From Variovorax sp. IB41 (lineage in GTDB: Bacteria; Pseudomonadota; Gammaproteobacteria; Burkholderiales; Burkholderiaceae_C), in assembly GCF_016405905.1 (NCBI RefSeq), contig NZ_JAEFCB010000003.1, positions 62,001 through 126,000 of the forward strand: a DNA stretch of 64,000 nucleotides, written 5' to 3'. This document shows positions 39,400 through 46,666 of the stretch, in pieces. Positions within the stretch are counted from its first letter, which is position 1; each line of letters starts with the position of its first letter. A program made the position numbers and the translations under genes. The notes below the pieces were generated by a model that made no database searches, was not told where the DNA came from, and was given only the letters and a program-made list of their open reading frames with translations.

Positions 39400-40314
39400 T
39401 TACACAACCGATTGGTACTGCGCCGGCCGCGTCGCGAGCGCCTTCTTCACGATGCCTTCGATGAAGGCGCGCTCATCGCCGATGAGCGGCAGGCGCGGGC
39501 GGCGCATGTGCTCGGTGCCCACGCCGACCAGGAGGTCGATGAGCTTGAGGTTCTGCACCAGCTTGGTCGATACGTCCAGGTGCAGCATCGGCGTCATCCA
39601 CTGGTAGAGCTTGAGCGCCTCGGCGAACTTGCCGGCCTTCATGAGGTCGTAGAGCGCCACGGTCTCGCGCGGGAACGCGCAGCCCACGCCGGCCAGGAGG
39701 CCATCGCAGCCGAGCGCCAGGCCCTCGTAGGCCAAGTCGTCCACGCCCAGGAACAGCTGGTAGCGGTCGCCCACCGTGTTGCGCAGGTCCGTGATGCGGC
39801 GGATGTTGTCGGTGCTCTCCTTGATCGCGGCGATCCATTCGCAGTCGGCCAGCTCCACCATGTGCTCGGGCTTCAGGTCCACGCGGTAGGCCACCGGGTT
39901 GTTGTAGACCATGATGGGTTGCTGCGCGGCGTTGGCGATGGTGCGCACGTTGAGCATCGCCTCGCGCGCATCGGCCACGTAGATCACCGAGGGCATCACC
40001 ATGAAGCCGGCCACGCCCAGCTTGTTGGCGCCGTCCACGTAGCGCAGCGCTTCACGCGTGCTGGTCTCCGACACGTTGGCCAGCACCGGGATGCGGCCGT
40101 CGGCGGCCTCCAGCGCAATCTTGGCGACCTGCAGTTTTTCCTCGAGCGTCAGCGTGCTGGCTTCGCCGAGCGAGCCGCAGGTCACCAGGCCATGGATGCC
40201 GTTGCGGATCTGGAAGTCGATGTGGCGCGCGGTGCCCTCGGCATCGATGCTTTCGTCGGCGTGGAACTTGGTGGTGATGGCGGGAAAGATGCCTTGCCAG
40301 CGGGGATTGCTCAC
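39400..40314 (-). CDS. Dihydrodipicolinate-synthase-like 1-pyrroline-4-hydroxy-2-carboxylate deaminase
   Basis: A 304-aa DHDPS/NAL-family barrel. The Schiff-base lysine is Lys165 in AAIKES; Tyr137 is in MVYNNP; the N-terminal carboxylate motif is GSLGEASTL. I choose a GTG start at 40314, preceded by GAGGAG, since the longer frame from 40398 covers the promoter. In this operon the likely job is deamination of the dehydrogenase product to 2-oxoglutarate semialdehyde (LhpC/HypD role). A different aldolase or dehydratase role is possible. Confidence 0.85.
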   Translation of the reverse strand: MSNPRWQGIFPAITTKFHADESIDAEGTARHIDFQIRNGIHGLVTCGSLGEASTLTLEEKLQVAKIALEAADGRIPVLANVSETSTREALRYVDGANKLGVAGFMVMPSVIYVADAREAMLNVRTIANAAQQPIMVYNNPVAYRVDLKPEHMVELADCEWIAAIKESTDNIRRITDLRNTVGDRYQLFLGVDDLAYEGLALGCDGLLAGVGCAFPRETVALYDLMKAGKFAEALKLYQWMTPMLHLDVSTKLVQNLKLIDLLVGVGTEHMRRPRLPLIGDERAFIEGIVKKALATRPAQYQSVV

Positions 40315-40354
40315 GGGTTGCTCCTCAGGGGATGACGGTGGGAAAGGTCCGCAC

Positions 40355-40382
40355 TTTAAATATATTAAGGATATATCGTCAA
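40355..40382 (-). promoter_or_regulatory. Candidate promoter/operator of the hydroxyproline operon
   Basis: In an otherwise GC-rich sequence, TTTAAATATATTAAGGATATAT (40355-40376, AT-only flanks of AAGG) contains a rough inverted repeat ATATAT-TAAGG-ATATAT. On the minus strand TTGACG (40382-40377) abuts it as a -35. FCD-GntR regulators bind AT-rich palindromes, so this is the best operator candidate for the operon's own regulator. Confidence 0.4.
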
Positions 40383-40467
40383 GCTGCGCGTGGGGCAAGC
40401 GCTCTTCCGTAGCGGGTGGGTTGTGTGATATCGCCGGGCGGATCGCGCGCCGGCGCGGCGCCGGCGC

Positions 40468-41169
40468 CTATTTGCGGCCGTCCGCCGGGCGCAGCAGGCC
40501 TTTGCGCAGCGTGACCGGCTTGCCGATCGGCGGCGCGGTCTTCGTCTCGACCGTGCGCAGCGAGCCGTTGTCCATGCGCACCGCGACCTCGTAGACCGTG
40601 ACGGTGCGCACGTGCTTCTCGACCTCATTGCCCGCGAAGCCGCCGCCGACCGCGCCCAGCACGGTGGTCGCGACGCGGCCGTTGCCATGGCCGAACTGGT
40701 TGCCGACAAGCCCGCCCACCACGCCGCCGGCCACGGCGCCCACGCCGGTGGTGTTCTGCGCGCGCTTTTGCACCGGGCGCACCGATTCGACATGGCCGCA
40801 GACGGCGCAGGGTGGTGGGGCCGGAGCGACGGGTGCGGCCGCAGCGACCGGGGCGGCGCCGGGGCCTGGGGACGGCGCAGGTGCGGCAGTCATGGCCTGC
40901 GGCGCCGCGCCGGTCGTCACCGGCGGCACGGCCGGCGCTGGCGCCACTGGCATCGCTTCAGGCTTGAAGTCGTCCGGTGCGGTGGGCGAACCCGCGGCCG
41001 GCGCGGCGGCCACTATCGCCGGCGGCGCGCCCGCATCCTGCCGATGCAGCAACACGCCGCCGAGCGCGGCGACGGCCACTGCCAGCACGCCGATCACCGG
41101 CCACAGGACCTTCGGCAGCCTGCTCGCGGGTGCGCCCGAAGGCAGGTTGGGTGGCGAAATCGAGTCCAT
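40468..41169 (-). CDS. Glycine-zipper (2TM) membrane protein
   Basis: A 233-aa protein from MDSISPPNLPSG. A signal-anchor helix (about residues 22-42) leads to a long Ala/Pro-rich spacer and a CAVCGHVESVR motif. Then a Gly-rich double helix, GVGAVAGGVVGGLVGNQFG and VATTVLGAVGGGFAGNEVE, forms a glycine zipper, and a positively charged end follows. It resembles 17-kDa-antigen/OmpA-like 2TM envelope proteins. Function unknown. Confidence 0.82.
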   Translation of the reverse strand: MDSISPPNLPSGAPASRLPKVLWPVIGVLAVAVAALGGVLLHRQDAGAPPAIVAAAPAAGSPTAPDDFKPEAMPVAPAPAVPPVTTGAAPQAMTAAPAPSPGPGAAPVAAAAPVAPAPPPCAVCGHVESVRPVQKRAQNTTGVGAVAGGVVGGLVGNQFGHGNGRVATTVLGAVGGGFAGNEVEKHVRTVTVYEVAVRMDNGSLRTVETKTAPPIGKPVTLRKGLLRPADGRK

Positions 41170-41279
41170 GAAAAGTCCCCTTGCGGTCCGGGGCGGATGC
41201 ACCGGAACTCACCAAGGAGCATGAGCGCGGCGGGCGCGTTGTCAATTGACCGGCGTCCTACACGCCGCGCCGGCCGCGC

Positions 41280-42290
41280 TCAGTCGATCTTCGCGCCCGA
41301 CGCCTTCACCACCACGCCCATCGCATCCCAGTCCGCGCGCAGCAGCTTCTGGAACTCTTCCGCGCTCTGGCTGCGCGGCTCCACGCCCAGGCGCTTGAAG
41401 CGCTCTTGGATCGCCGGATCGGCCAGCACCTTGTTGGCCGCGGCATTGAGGCGCTCGACCTCGGCCTTGGGCGTGCCGGCTGGCGCGAGCAGGCCGATCC
41501 ACGAATCGAAGGCGTAGCCCGGCAAGCCGCTCTCGGCCACGGTCGGCAGCTTCGGCAGGAAGGGGCTGCGCGACTGGCCGGTGGAGGCGAGCAGCTTCAT
41601 GCGCGCATCGTCCTGGAAGCCCATCACGCCGATGCTCGAGGAGATCACCGCCTGCACCCGGCCCGCGAGCACTTCGTTGACGGCCTCGCCGGTCGATTTG
41701 GTCGGGATGTGCGTCATCTGCAGGCCCGCCTTCGCGAGGAACGACGCCATCGCCAGGTGCGTGGCGCTGCCGTTGCCGGCCGAGGCGTAGTTGTACTTGC
41801 CCGGGTTGGCCTTGACCTCCTTGATGAAGTCGGCCGTGTTCGACACGTTCATGCCGCTGGCCACCGCCAGCACGTAGCCCGCGTTGCCCACGTTGGCCAC
41901 GCCGACGAAGTCCTTCAGCGGGTCGTAGGGCAGCTTGCTGTAGAGGAACGCCGCGATGTTGTGGCTCGCGGCCGCCAGCACCAGCGTGTTGCCGTCGGCC
42001 GGCGCGCGCGCCACGATGGCCGCGCCCACGGTGCCGCCCGCGCCCGCGCGATTCTCCACGATGGCGCTCGCATTGAGCGCCGCGCCCAGCTCGTTGTTGA
42101 AGGCGCGCGCCACCGTGTCCTGCACGGCGCCGGTGCCGAAGGGCACGATGACGTGGATCACGCGCTGCTGCGCGTGGGCAGCGCCGAAACTGCCGAAACC
42201 GCAGAAGGCCACGGCGGCTGCAGCCGCAGCCAGCGAACGCCGGGTGAACAGGGTGGAAGTCATCGTTGTGGCCACTTTCATCATCGTCAA
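41280..42290 (-). CDS. Bug/TctC family solute-binding protein
   Basis: A 336-aa periplasmic binding protein with signal peptide (TRRSLAAAAAAVAFCGFG ... GAAHAQQ). Family motifs: VIVPFGTGAVQDTVARAF, ENRAGAGGTVGAAIVARA, ADGNTLVLAA. Alternative starts at 42281 and 42263 exist; I keep the longest. It lies 12 bp downstream of an M20 amidohydrolase, so the ligand may be an amide or acylated amino acid that the enzyme processes, an inference. Confidence 0.88.
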   Translation of the reverse strand: MTMMKVATTMTSTLFTRRSLAAAAAAVAFCGFGSFGAAHAQQRVIHVIVPFGTGAVQDTVARAFNNELGAALNASAIVENRAGAGGTVGAAIVARAPADGNTLVLAAASHNIAAFLYSKLPYDPLKDFVGVANVGNAGYVLAVASGMNVSNTADFIKEVKANPGKYNYASAGNGSATHLAMASFLAKAGLQMTHIPTKSTGEAVNEVLAGRVQAVISSSIGVMGFQDDARMKLLASTGQSRSPFLPKLPTVAESGLPGYAFDSWIGLLAPAGTPKAEVERLNAAANKVLADPAIQERFKRLGVEPRSQSAEEFQKLLRADWDAMGVVVKASGAKID

Positions 42291-42302
42291 CAGGAAAGGA
42301 AC

Positions 42303-43508
42303 TCAGGTGCCCGACGGCAGCCAGCGCTGCACCAGCTTCACGAAATAGCTGGCACCGATCGGGATGATCTCGTCGTTGAAATCGAACGAGGTGTTGTGAA
42401 TGATGCAAGGGCCGGGCCCGTGGCCGTCGAGCCGGTGGTCGCCGTCGCCGTTGCCCAAAAATGCATAGCAGCCGGGCCGCGCGAGCAGCATGTGCGCGAA
42501 GTCTTCTGCGCCCATCACTGCGGGGAAGTCGTCGGTGACCATGTCGTCGCCCACGACCTCGCGCATCACGCCGGCGGCAAAGCGCGCCTCGGCCGGATGG
42601 TTCACCGTCGGCGGGGAGGAGCGGTTGAAGTACACCTCGGCCGTGCAGCCATGCGCCGCCGCCACGCCGGCCGCCACTTCACGCAGGCGTGCCTCGATCT
42701 TGTCGATGGCCTCGATGGAGAAGGTGCGGATCGTGCCGCCGACCGTCGCCACATCGGGAATCACATTGGGCGCATCGGAGCCCTGCATCTGCGTGACCGC
42801 GAGCAGTGCACGCTCGGTGCTGGGAATGGTGCGCGCCACGATCGTCTGCAGCTGCTGCGCGAGCGTGACCACCGCGGCCACCGGGTCGATGCCCGTGTGC
42901 GGCATCGAGGCGTGCGTGCCGCGCCCGTGCACGGTGATCCTGTAGGTGTTGCTGGAGGCCATCAGCGCGCCTTCGTTGAGCGCGAAGCGGCCCACGTCGC
43001 CGACCGGAAAGTTGTGCAGCCCGAAGACCGCGTCGCACGGAAAGCGCTCGAAGAGGCCCTCGTCGATCATCTTCCTGGCGCCGGCCTTGCCCATCTCTTC
43101 GGCGGGCTGGAAGATGAAATGCACGGTGCCGTCGAAGTCATCCGGCCCTTGCTGCGACAGGTGCCAGGCGGCGGCCAGCAGCATCGTCGTGTGGCCGTCG
43201 TGGCCGCAGGCGTGCATGCGGCCGGGGTGGGTGGACTTGTGGGCGAAGTCGTTGGCTTCGTTGAGCGGCAGCGCGTCCATGTCGGCGCGCAGGCCGATGG
43301 TGCGGCTGCCCGTGCCCTTGCGCAGCACGCCCACGAGGCCGGTGCCCGCGATGCCGCGGTGCACCTCGATGCCCCATTCGGCCAGAAGGTTGGCCACCTT
43401 CTCGGAGGTGCGGTGTTCTTCGAAGCCCAGCTCGGGGTGGGCGTGGATGTCGCGTCGGATGTCTACGAAGCGGGCGGCGTTGCTGGCAAAGGCGTCAACG
43501 AGGTTCAT
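42303..43508 (-). CDS. M20-family amidohydrolase (hippurate-hydrolase-like)
   Basis: A 401-aa zinc/manganese amidohydrolase/carboxypeptidase. Metal-site motifs: MHACGHDGHTTML and FQPAEEMGKAGARKMIDEG; DMDALPLNE earlier; the dimerisation domain starts near RGTHASMPHTG. It hydrolyses N-acyl or N-benzoyl amino acids or related amides; exact substrate unknown. The stop is 12 bp from the Bug gene. The longer frame from 44189 runs through unrelated sequence in the pirin gene, so I use the ATG at 43508. Confidence 0.9.
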   Translation of the reverse strand: MNLVDAFASNAARFVDIRRDIHAHPELGFEEHRTSEKVANLLAEWGIEVHRGIAGTGLVGVLRKGTGSRTIGLRADMDALPLNEANDFAHKSTHPGRMHACGHDGHTTMLLAAAWHLSQQGPDDFDGTVHFIFQPAEEMGKAGARKMIDEGLFERFPCDAVFGLHNFPVGDVGRFALNEGALMASSNTYRITVHGRGTHASMPHTGIDPVAAVVTLAQQLQTIVARTIPSTERALLAVTQMQGSDAPNVIPDVATVGGTIRTFSIEAIDKIEARLREVAAGVAAAHGCTAEVYFNRSSPPTVNHPAEARFAAGVMREVVGDDMVTDDFPAVMGAEDFAHMLLARPGCYAFLGNGDGDHRLDGHGPGPCIIHNTSFDFNDEIIPIGASYFVKLVQRWLPSGT

Positions 43509-43528
43509 GGCGGGTGGGGCTGCGGGAG

Positions 43529-43545
43529 TCGTTCGAAGCGAACGA
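43529..43545. promoter_or_regulatory. Inverted repeat upstream of the amidohydrolase
   Basis: TCGTTCG-AAG-CGAACGA is a perfect 7-bp inverted repeat, 21-37 bp upstream of the amidohydrolase start. It may be an operator for a regulator elsewhere or an RNA hairpin in the leader. No regulator is adjacent. Confidence 0.35.
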
Positions 43546-43615
43546 TTCTGGCGCAGCCGCCCGCCGGGCGCACGCTGGTTTGCGCTGGGTCTGCTCTTGG
43601 CCTGCTGTGGCCGAA

Positions 43616-44485
43616 TCAGCCCAGCCGGCCTTCCTGCCGCAGCTTCGCGCCGATGCGGCGGATCTCCGCCTCGCCCTGCTCCAGCGTTGCGCGGCTCGTG
43701 TGCACCGAGTAGTGCCCCATCACGAGGTCGTGCGGGTGCTTGACCGCCGAGCCCAGCACGAACGACGTGTCGCCGCGCGCCGTGAAATCGATGGCCTCGC
43801 CGGACTCCTCGAACACCGCCAGCTCGCCGGTGCCGATCGGCCCGCCGGTGCTGTCGCCCGCATCGAGCGCGCCGCCATTGACCGCGACCCACCCGACCGT
43901 GTGGCCGGCCGGCGGCGTGTAGCGCCAATGCTCGCCGTCCTTCAGCTGCACGGCCAGGTAGTTCATCGGCGCCGGCGCCGGAATGGCGCTCTGCGCCGCG
44001 CCGTAGCGCCCGAGCAGCACGCGCGCGGGGCCCTCCTGCGGCACCTGCGAAGGCGCGAGGTAGATGCTTTGCGCCGGCGCGTTTTCTTCCGAGGCCGGGA
44101 GCGCCACCCAGAGCTGGAAGCCGCGCACGCGCTTCACGTCCGGCGCGGGCGCGCCCGTGTGCCACACGCCGTTGCCCGCGCGCATCCACTCGACGCCGCC
44201 GCCGCGCAGCACGCCCCGCTCGCCCTCCTTGCCGGTCGTGTCTTCGTAGAGCGTGTCGCCCTCGATGAGCCAGGTCAGCGTCGCGATGCCCGAGTGCGGG
44301 TGCATGCCGAAGCCCTTGTGGCCGCCGCCGACATCGAAGCCGAACAGGTCCAGGAACACGAAGGGCTTCAAAAATTCGCCCAGGTCGCCCGGGCTCATGA
44401 GCCGGGTGATCGGCCCGTGCTGCGCGCCGCGCGTGCGGTAGACGATGGCGCGGGCTTGCGTGGCGACTTCAATTGCGGTGGTCAT
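43616..44485 (-). CDS. Pirin family protein lacking one metal ligand
   Basis: A bicupin of 289 aa. The N-terminal cupin has His62 and His64 (HPHSG) and His109 (GVWHTG), but where pirins have Glu (HSE) this has Gly111. It therefore misses the fourth Fe ligand of typical pirin and may lack quercetinase-type activity. The start overlaps the end of the FMN reductase gene by ATGA, giving a two-gene operon divergent from a LysR regulator. Confidence 0.9.
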   Translation of the reverse strand: MTTAIEVATQARAIVYRTRGAQHGPITRLMSPGDLGEFLKPFVFLDLFGFDVGGGHKGFGMHPHSGIATLTWLIEGDTLYEDTTGKEGERGVLRGGGVEWMRAGNGVWHTGAPAPDVKRVRGFQLWVALPASEENAPAQSIYLAPSQVPQEGPARVLLGRYGAAQSAIPAPAPMNYLAVQLKDGEHWRYTPPAGHTVGWVAVNGGALDAGDSTGGPIGTGELAVFEESGEAIDFTARGDTSFVLGSAVKHPHDLVMGHYSVHTSRATLEQGEAEIRRIGAKLRQEGRLG

Positions 44486-45066
44486 GCGGCCTCCCTTGCT
44501 GTCTTCAGCGCGCGGGTCCACCACGCGAGGTCGTCCAGCATGCCGGTGGCGGCCTGCGCGAGGTGCGGAAAGTCGTCGAAGCTCTTGCCCTGCTGCCAGA
44601 TGCCCATGAACTCGACCATGCCGATGTGCACCGCGTTGCGCACCGGCGCCATCTGCATCTCGACCGCGACCAGCCGCAGCTGCTCGACCGCGCGCGCCGC
44701 GCCCACGCCGCCGTAGCCCACGAAGCCGATCGGCTTGCGCACGAACTCCTTGTAGGCCCAGTCGATCGCGTTCTTGAGCACGGCGCTCGGGCCGTGGTTG
44801 TATTCGGGCGTGACGATGACGAGGCCGTCGAAGGTGGCCAGCTTGGCCTGCCAGTGCTGCGCGGCCTCGTTCTTCACCGGGCCCCAGGCGGGCGCGCCGG
44901 CTTCGTTGAAGAAGGGCAGCGGATGGTCGCGCAGGTCGACCAGCTCGAAGGCGAGATCGGTGCGCTGCTTTGCGATGTCGTGGATCCACTGCGCAGGCTT
45001 CTCGCCGAAACGGCCCTCGCGGGTCGAGCCGAGGACGATACCGATGAGAGGTTTTTGCTGGGTCAT
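44482..45066 (-). CDS. NADPH-dependent FMN reductase family protein
   Basis: A 194-aa flavodoxin-fold protein. The phosphate loop is VLGSTREGRFGEKPAQWI and a second FMN-contact segment is TPEYNHGPSAVLKNAIDWAY. This is the ArsH/YieF/azoreductase-like class, reducing quinones, flavins or metals with NADPH. First gene of the operon with the pirin, next to the divergent LysR gene. Confidence 0.9.
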   Translation of the reverse strand: MTQQKPLIGIVLGSTREGRFGEKPAQWIHDIAKQRTDLAFELVDLRDHPLPFFNEAGAPAWGPVKNEAAQHWQAKLATFDGLVIVTPEYNHGPSAVLKNAIDWAYKEFVRKPIGFVGYGGVGAARAVEQLRLVAVEMQMAPVRNAVHIGMVEFMGIWQQGKSFDDFPHLAQAATGMLDDLAWWTRALKTAREAA

Positions 45067-45140
45067 GGAGTGCTCCTGAATGGGGGTGGGCTGGAGGCTG
45101 GAAAAGCCATGACCTGAAGATTAGGGTCACACCCATTGAT

Positions 45141-45159
45141 CGACTAGACGGTAGAGTCG
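45141..45159. promoter_or_regulatory. LysR-type operator candidate
   Basis: CGACT-AGACGGTAG-AGTCG: 5-bp arms and 9-bp spacer in the 128-bp gap between the reductase-pirin operon and the divergent LysR gene. The position and symmetry suit a LysR regulatory site. Confidence 0.45.
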
Positions 45160-45194
45160 GATTGCACTCGTCCATTCTTGGAAGGAATCCACCC

Positions 45195-46166
45195 ATGCTC
45201 GACCTCAACGACATCGCCATGTTCGTGCAGGTGGTGCGCCACGGTAGCTTTGCCGAAGCCGCCCGGCGCCTGGGCCTGCCGCCCAACACCGTGAGCCGGC
45301 GCATCCAGCAGCTCGAGGCGCAGTTGGGCACCCGGCTGATGCAGCGCTCGACCCGCAAGCTGACGCTCACGAGCGCGGGCGAGGCGTTTCACGAACGCTG
45401 CGCGGGGGCCGTCGACGGGCTGATCGACGCCGGGCAGGAGCTGATCACCGGCAGCCAGGAGCCCAGCGGGCTCGTGCGCGTGGCGGCGACGGCGGATTTC
45501 TTCGATTTCTTTCCGATGGAGTGGGTGGCGGATTTCCTGGCGGCGAATCCGCTGGTGCGCGTCGATTTCGTGCTGAGCGACGCGAAGGCCGACCTGATCG
45601 CCGACCAGATCGACGTGGCGTTTCGCGGCGGAGCGCTGCCCGATTCAGGCTTCGTCGGCCGCAAACTGCTGGGGCCGCGCACGGACGGGATGGTGGCGAG
45701 CCCCGCGTACATCGCCGCGCGCGGCGCGCCTCTGACGCTGCAGGACCTGGCGGATCACGACTGCGTGACGGCGGCGCATCCGAGCGGCCGGGCGACTTGG
45801 CGCGTGACCGGGCCCGATGGGGTGGACGAGGAAGTGCAGGTCACCGGGCGCTTCAGCGGGAATACGGCGCAGGCGTTGCGCAAGGCCGCGGTGGCTGGTT
45901 TGGGGATCGCGCTGCTGCCGCCATCGATGGGGCGGCTCGATGTGGAAGCTGGTCGGCTGGTGCCGGTGCTGCCGCAGTACCAGCGCACGGGGCATGGGCT
46001 GAGCGTGCTGTATCCGAGCCGCAAGCACCTGCCGCTGGCGGTGTCGGCGTTCATCGGGATGGTGATGGAGAAGCTCAGCACGGAGGAGACGCTGCCGGCG
46101 GCGTTCAAGTCGTGGGAAAACCTGGGTCCAACGGCGAATCGATTTCCACAGAAAATGCCCCGATGA
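45195..46166 (+). CDS. LysR family transcriptional regulator
   Basis: A 323-aa regulator: helix-turn-helix (residues about 1-60, FVQVVRHGSFAEAARRLGL, PPNTVSRRIQQLE) and a periplasmic-binding-type effector domain (about 90-290). I start at 45195 because GGAAGGAA precedes it and the family begins MLDLND. It diverges from the FMN-reductase/pirin operon, its likely target. The extended C-terminus overlaps the slyD start by ATGA. Confidence 0.92.
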   Translation: MLDLNDIAMFVQVVRHGSFAEAARRLGLPPNTVSRRIQQLEAQLGTRLMQRSTRKLTLTSAGEAFHERCAGAVDGLIDAGQELITGSQEPSGLVRVAATADFFDFFPMEWVADFLAANPLVRVDFVLSDAKADLIADQIDVAFRGGALPDSGFVGRKLLGPRTDGMVASPAYIAARGAPLTLQDLADHDCVTAAHPSGRATWRVTGPDGVDEEVQVTGRFSGNTAQALRKAAVAGLGIALLPPSMGRLDVEAGRLVPVLPQYQRTGHGLSVLYPSRKHLPLAVSAFIGMVMEKLSTEETLPAAFKSWENLGPTANRFPQKMPR

Positions 46167-46639
46167 AAATCGAAAAAGACACCGTCGTCACCATCAAGTA
46201 CAAAGTCTCCGACGCCCAGGGCAAGCTCATCGAAGCCAGCCCCGAGCCGATGGCCTACCTGCATGGTGGTTACGAAAACACGCTGCCCAAGATCGAGGAA
46301 GCGCTCGACGGCAAGGAAAAGGGCTTCCAGACCGTGCTGAACCTCGCCCCCGAAGACGCCTTCGGCCAGCGCGACGAGGCGCTGGTGCGCACCATCCCCA
46401 AGACCGAATTTCCTCCGGGCGTGAAGGTGGGCGGGCAGTTGCAGGGCCGGCTCGACGACGGCACCGAGCACGTCTTCACCGTGACCAAGATCAAGGGCCC
46501 GGTCGTGCTGCTCGACGGCAACCACCCGTGGGCCGGCAAGGCGCTGAAGTTCAGCCTGCAGGTGACGGACGTGCGCGCGGCGCTGCCGGTGGAAATCGAG
46601 CACCGGCATGTGCATGGTGCACACGGGCACCATCACTGA
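46163..46639 (+). CDS. slyD: FKBP-type prolyl isomerase, SlyD-like
   Basis: A 158-aa protein: FKBP domain (residues 1-70, with YLHGGYENTLPKIEEALDG) with the IF chaperone insert (about 70-125), and a His-rich end (EHRHVHGAHGHHH) able to bind Ni2+ or Zn2+. SlyD catalyses proline isomerisation and delivers nickel. The tail is shorter than in E. coli SlyD. Start overlaps the LysR stop by ATGA. Confidence 0.9.
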   Translation: MKIEKDTVVTIKYKVSDAQGKLIEASPEPMAYLHGGYENTLPKIEEALDGKEKGFQTVLNLAPEDAFGQRDEALVRTIPKTEFPPGVKVGGQLQGRLDDGTEHVFTVTKIKGPVVLLDGNHPWAGKALKFSLQVTDVRAALPVEIEHRHVHGAHGHHH

Positions 46640-46666
46640 GATCGAAGCTCGGCGGGCGCGCGCCGG

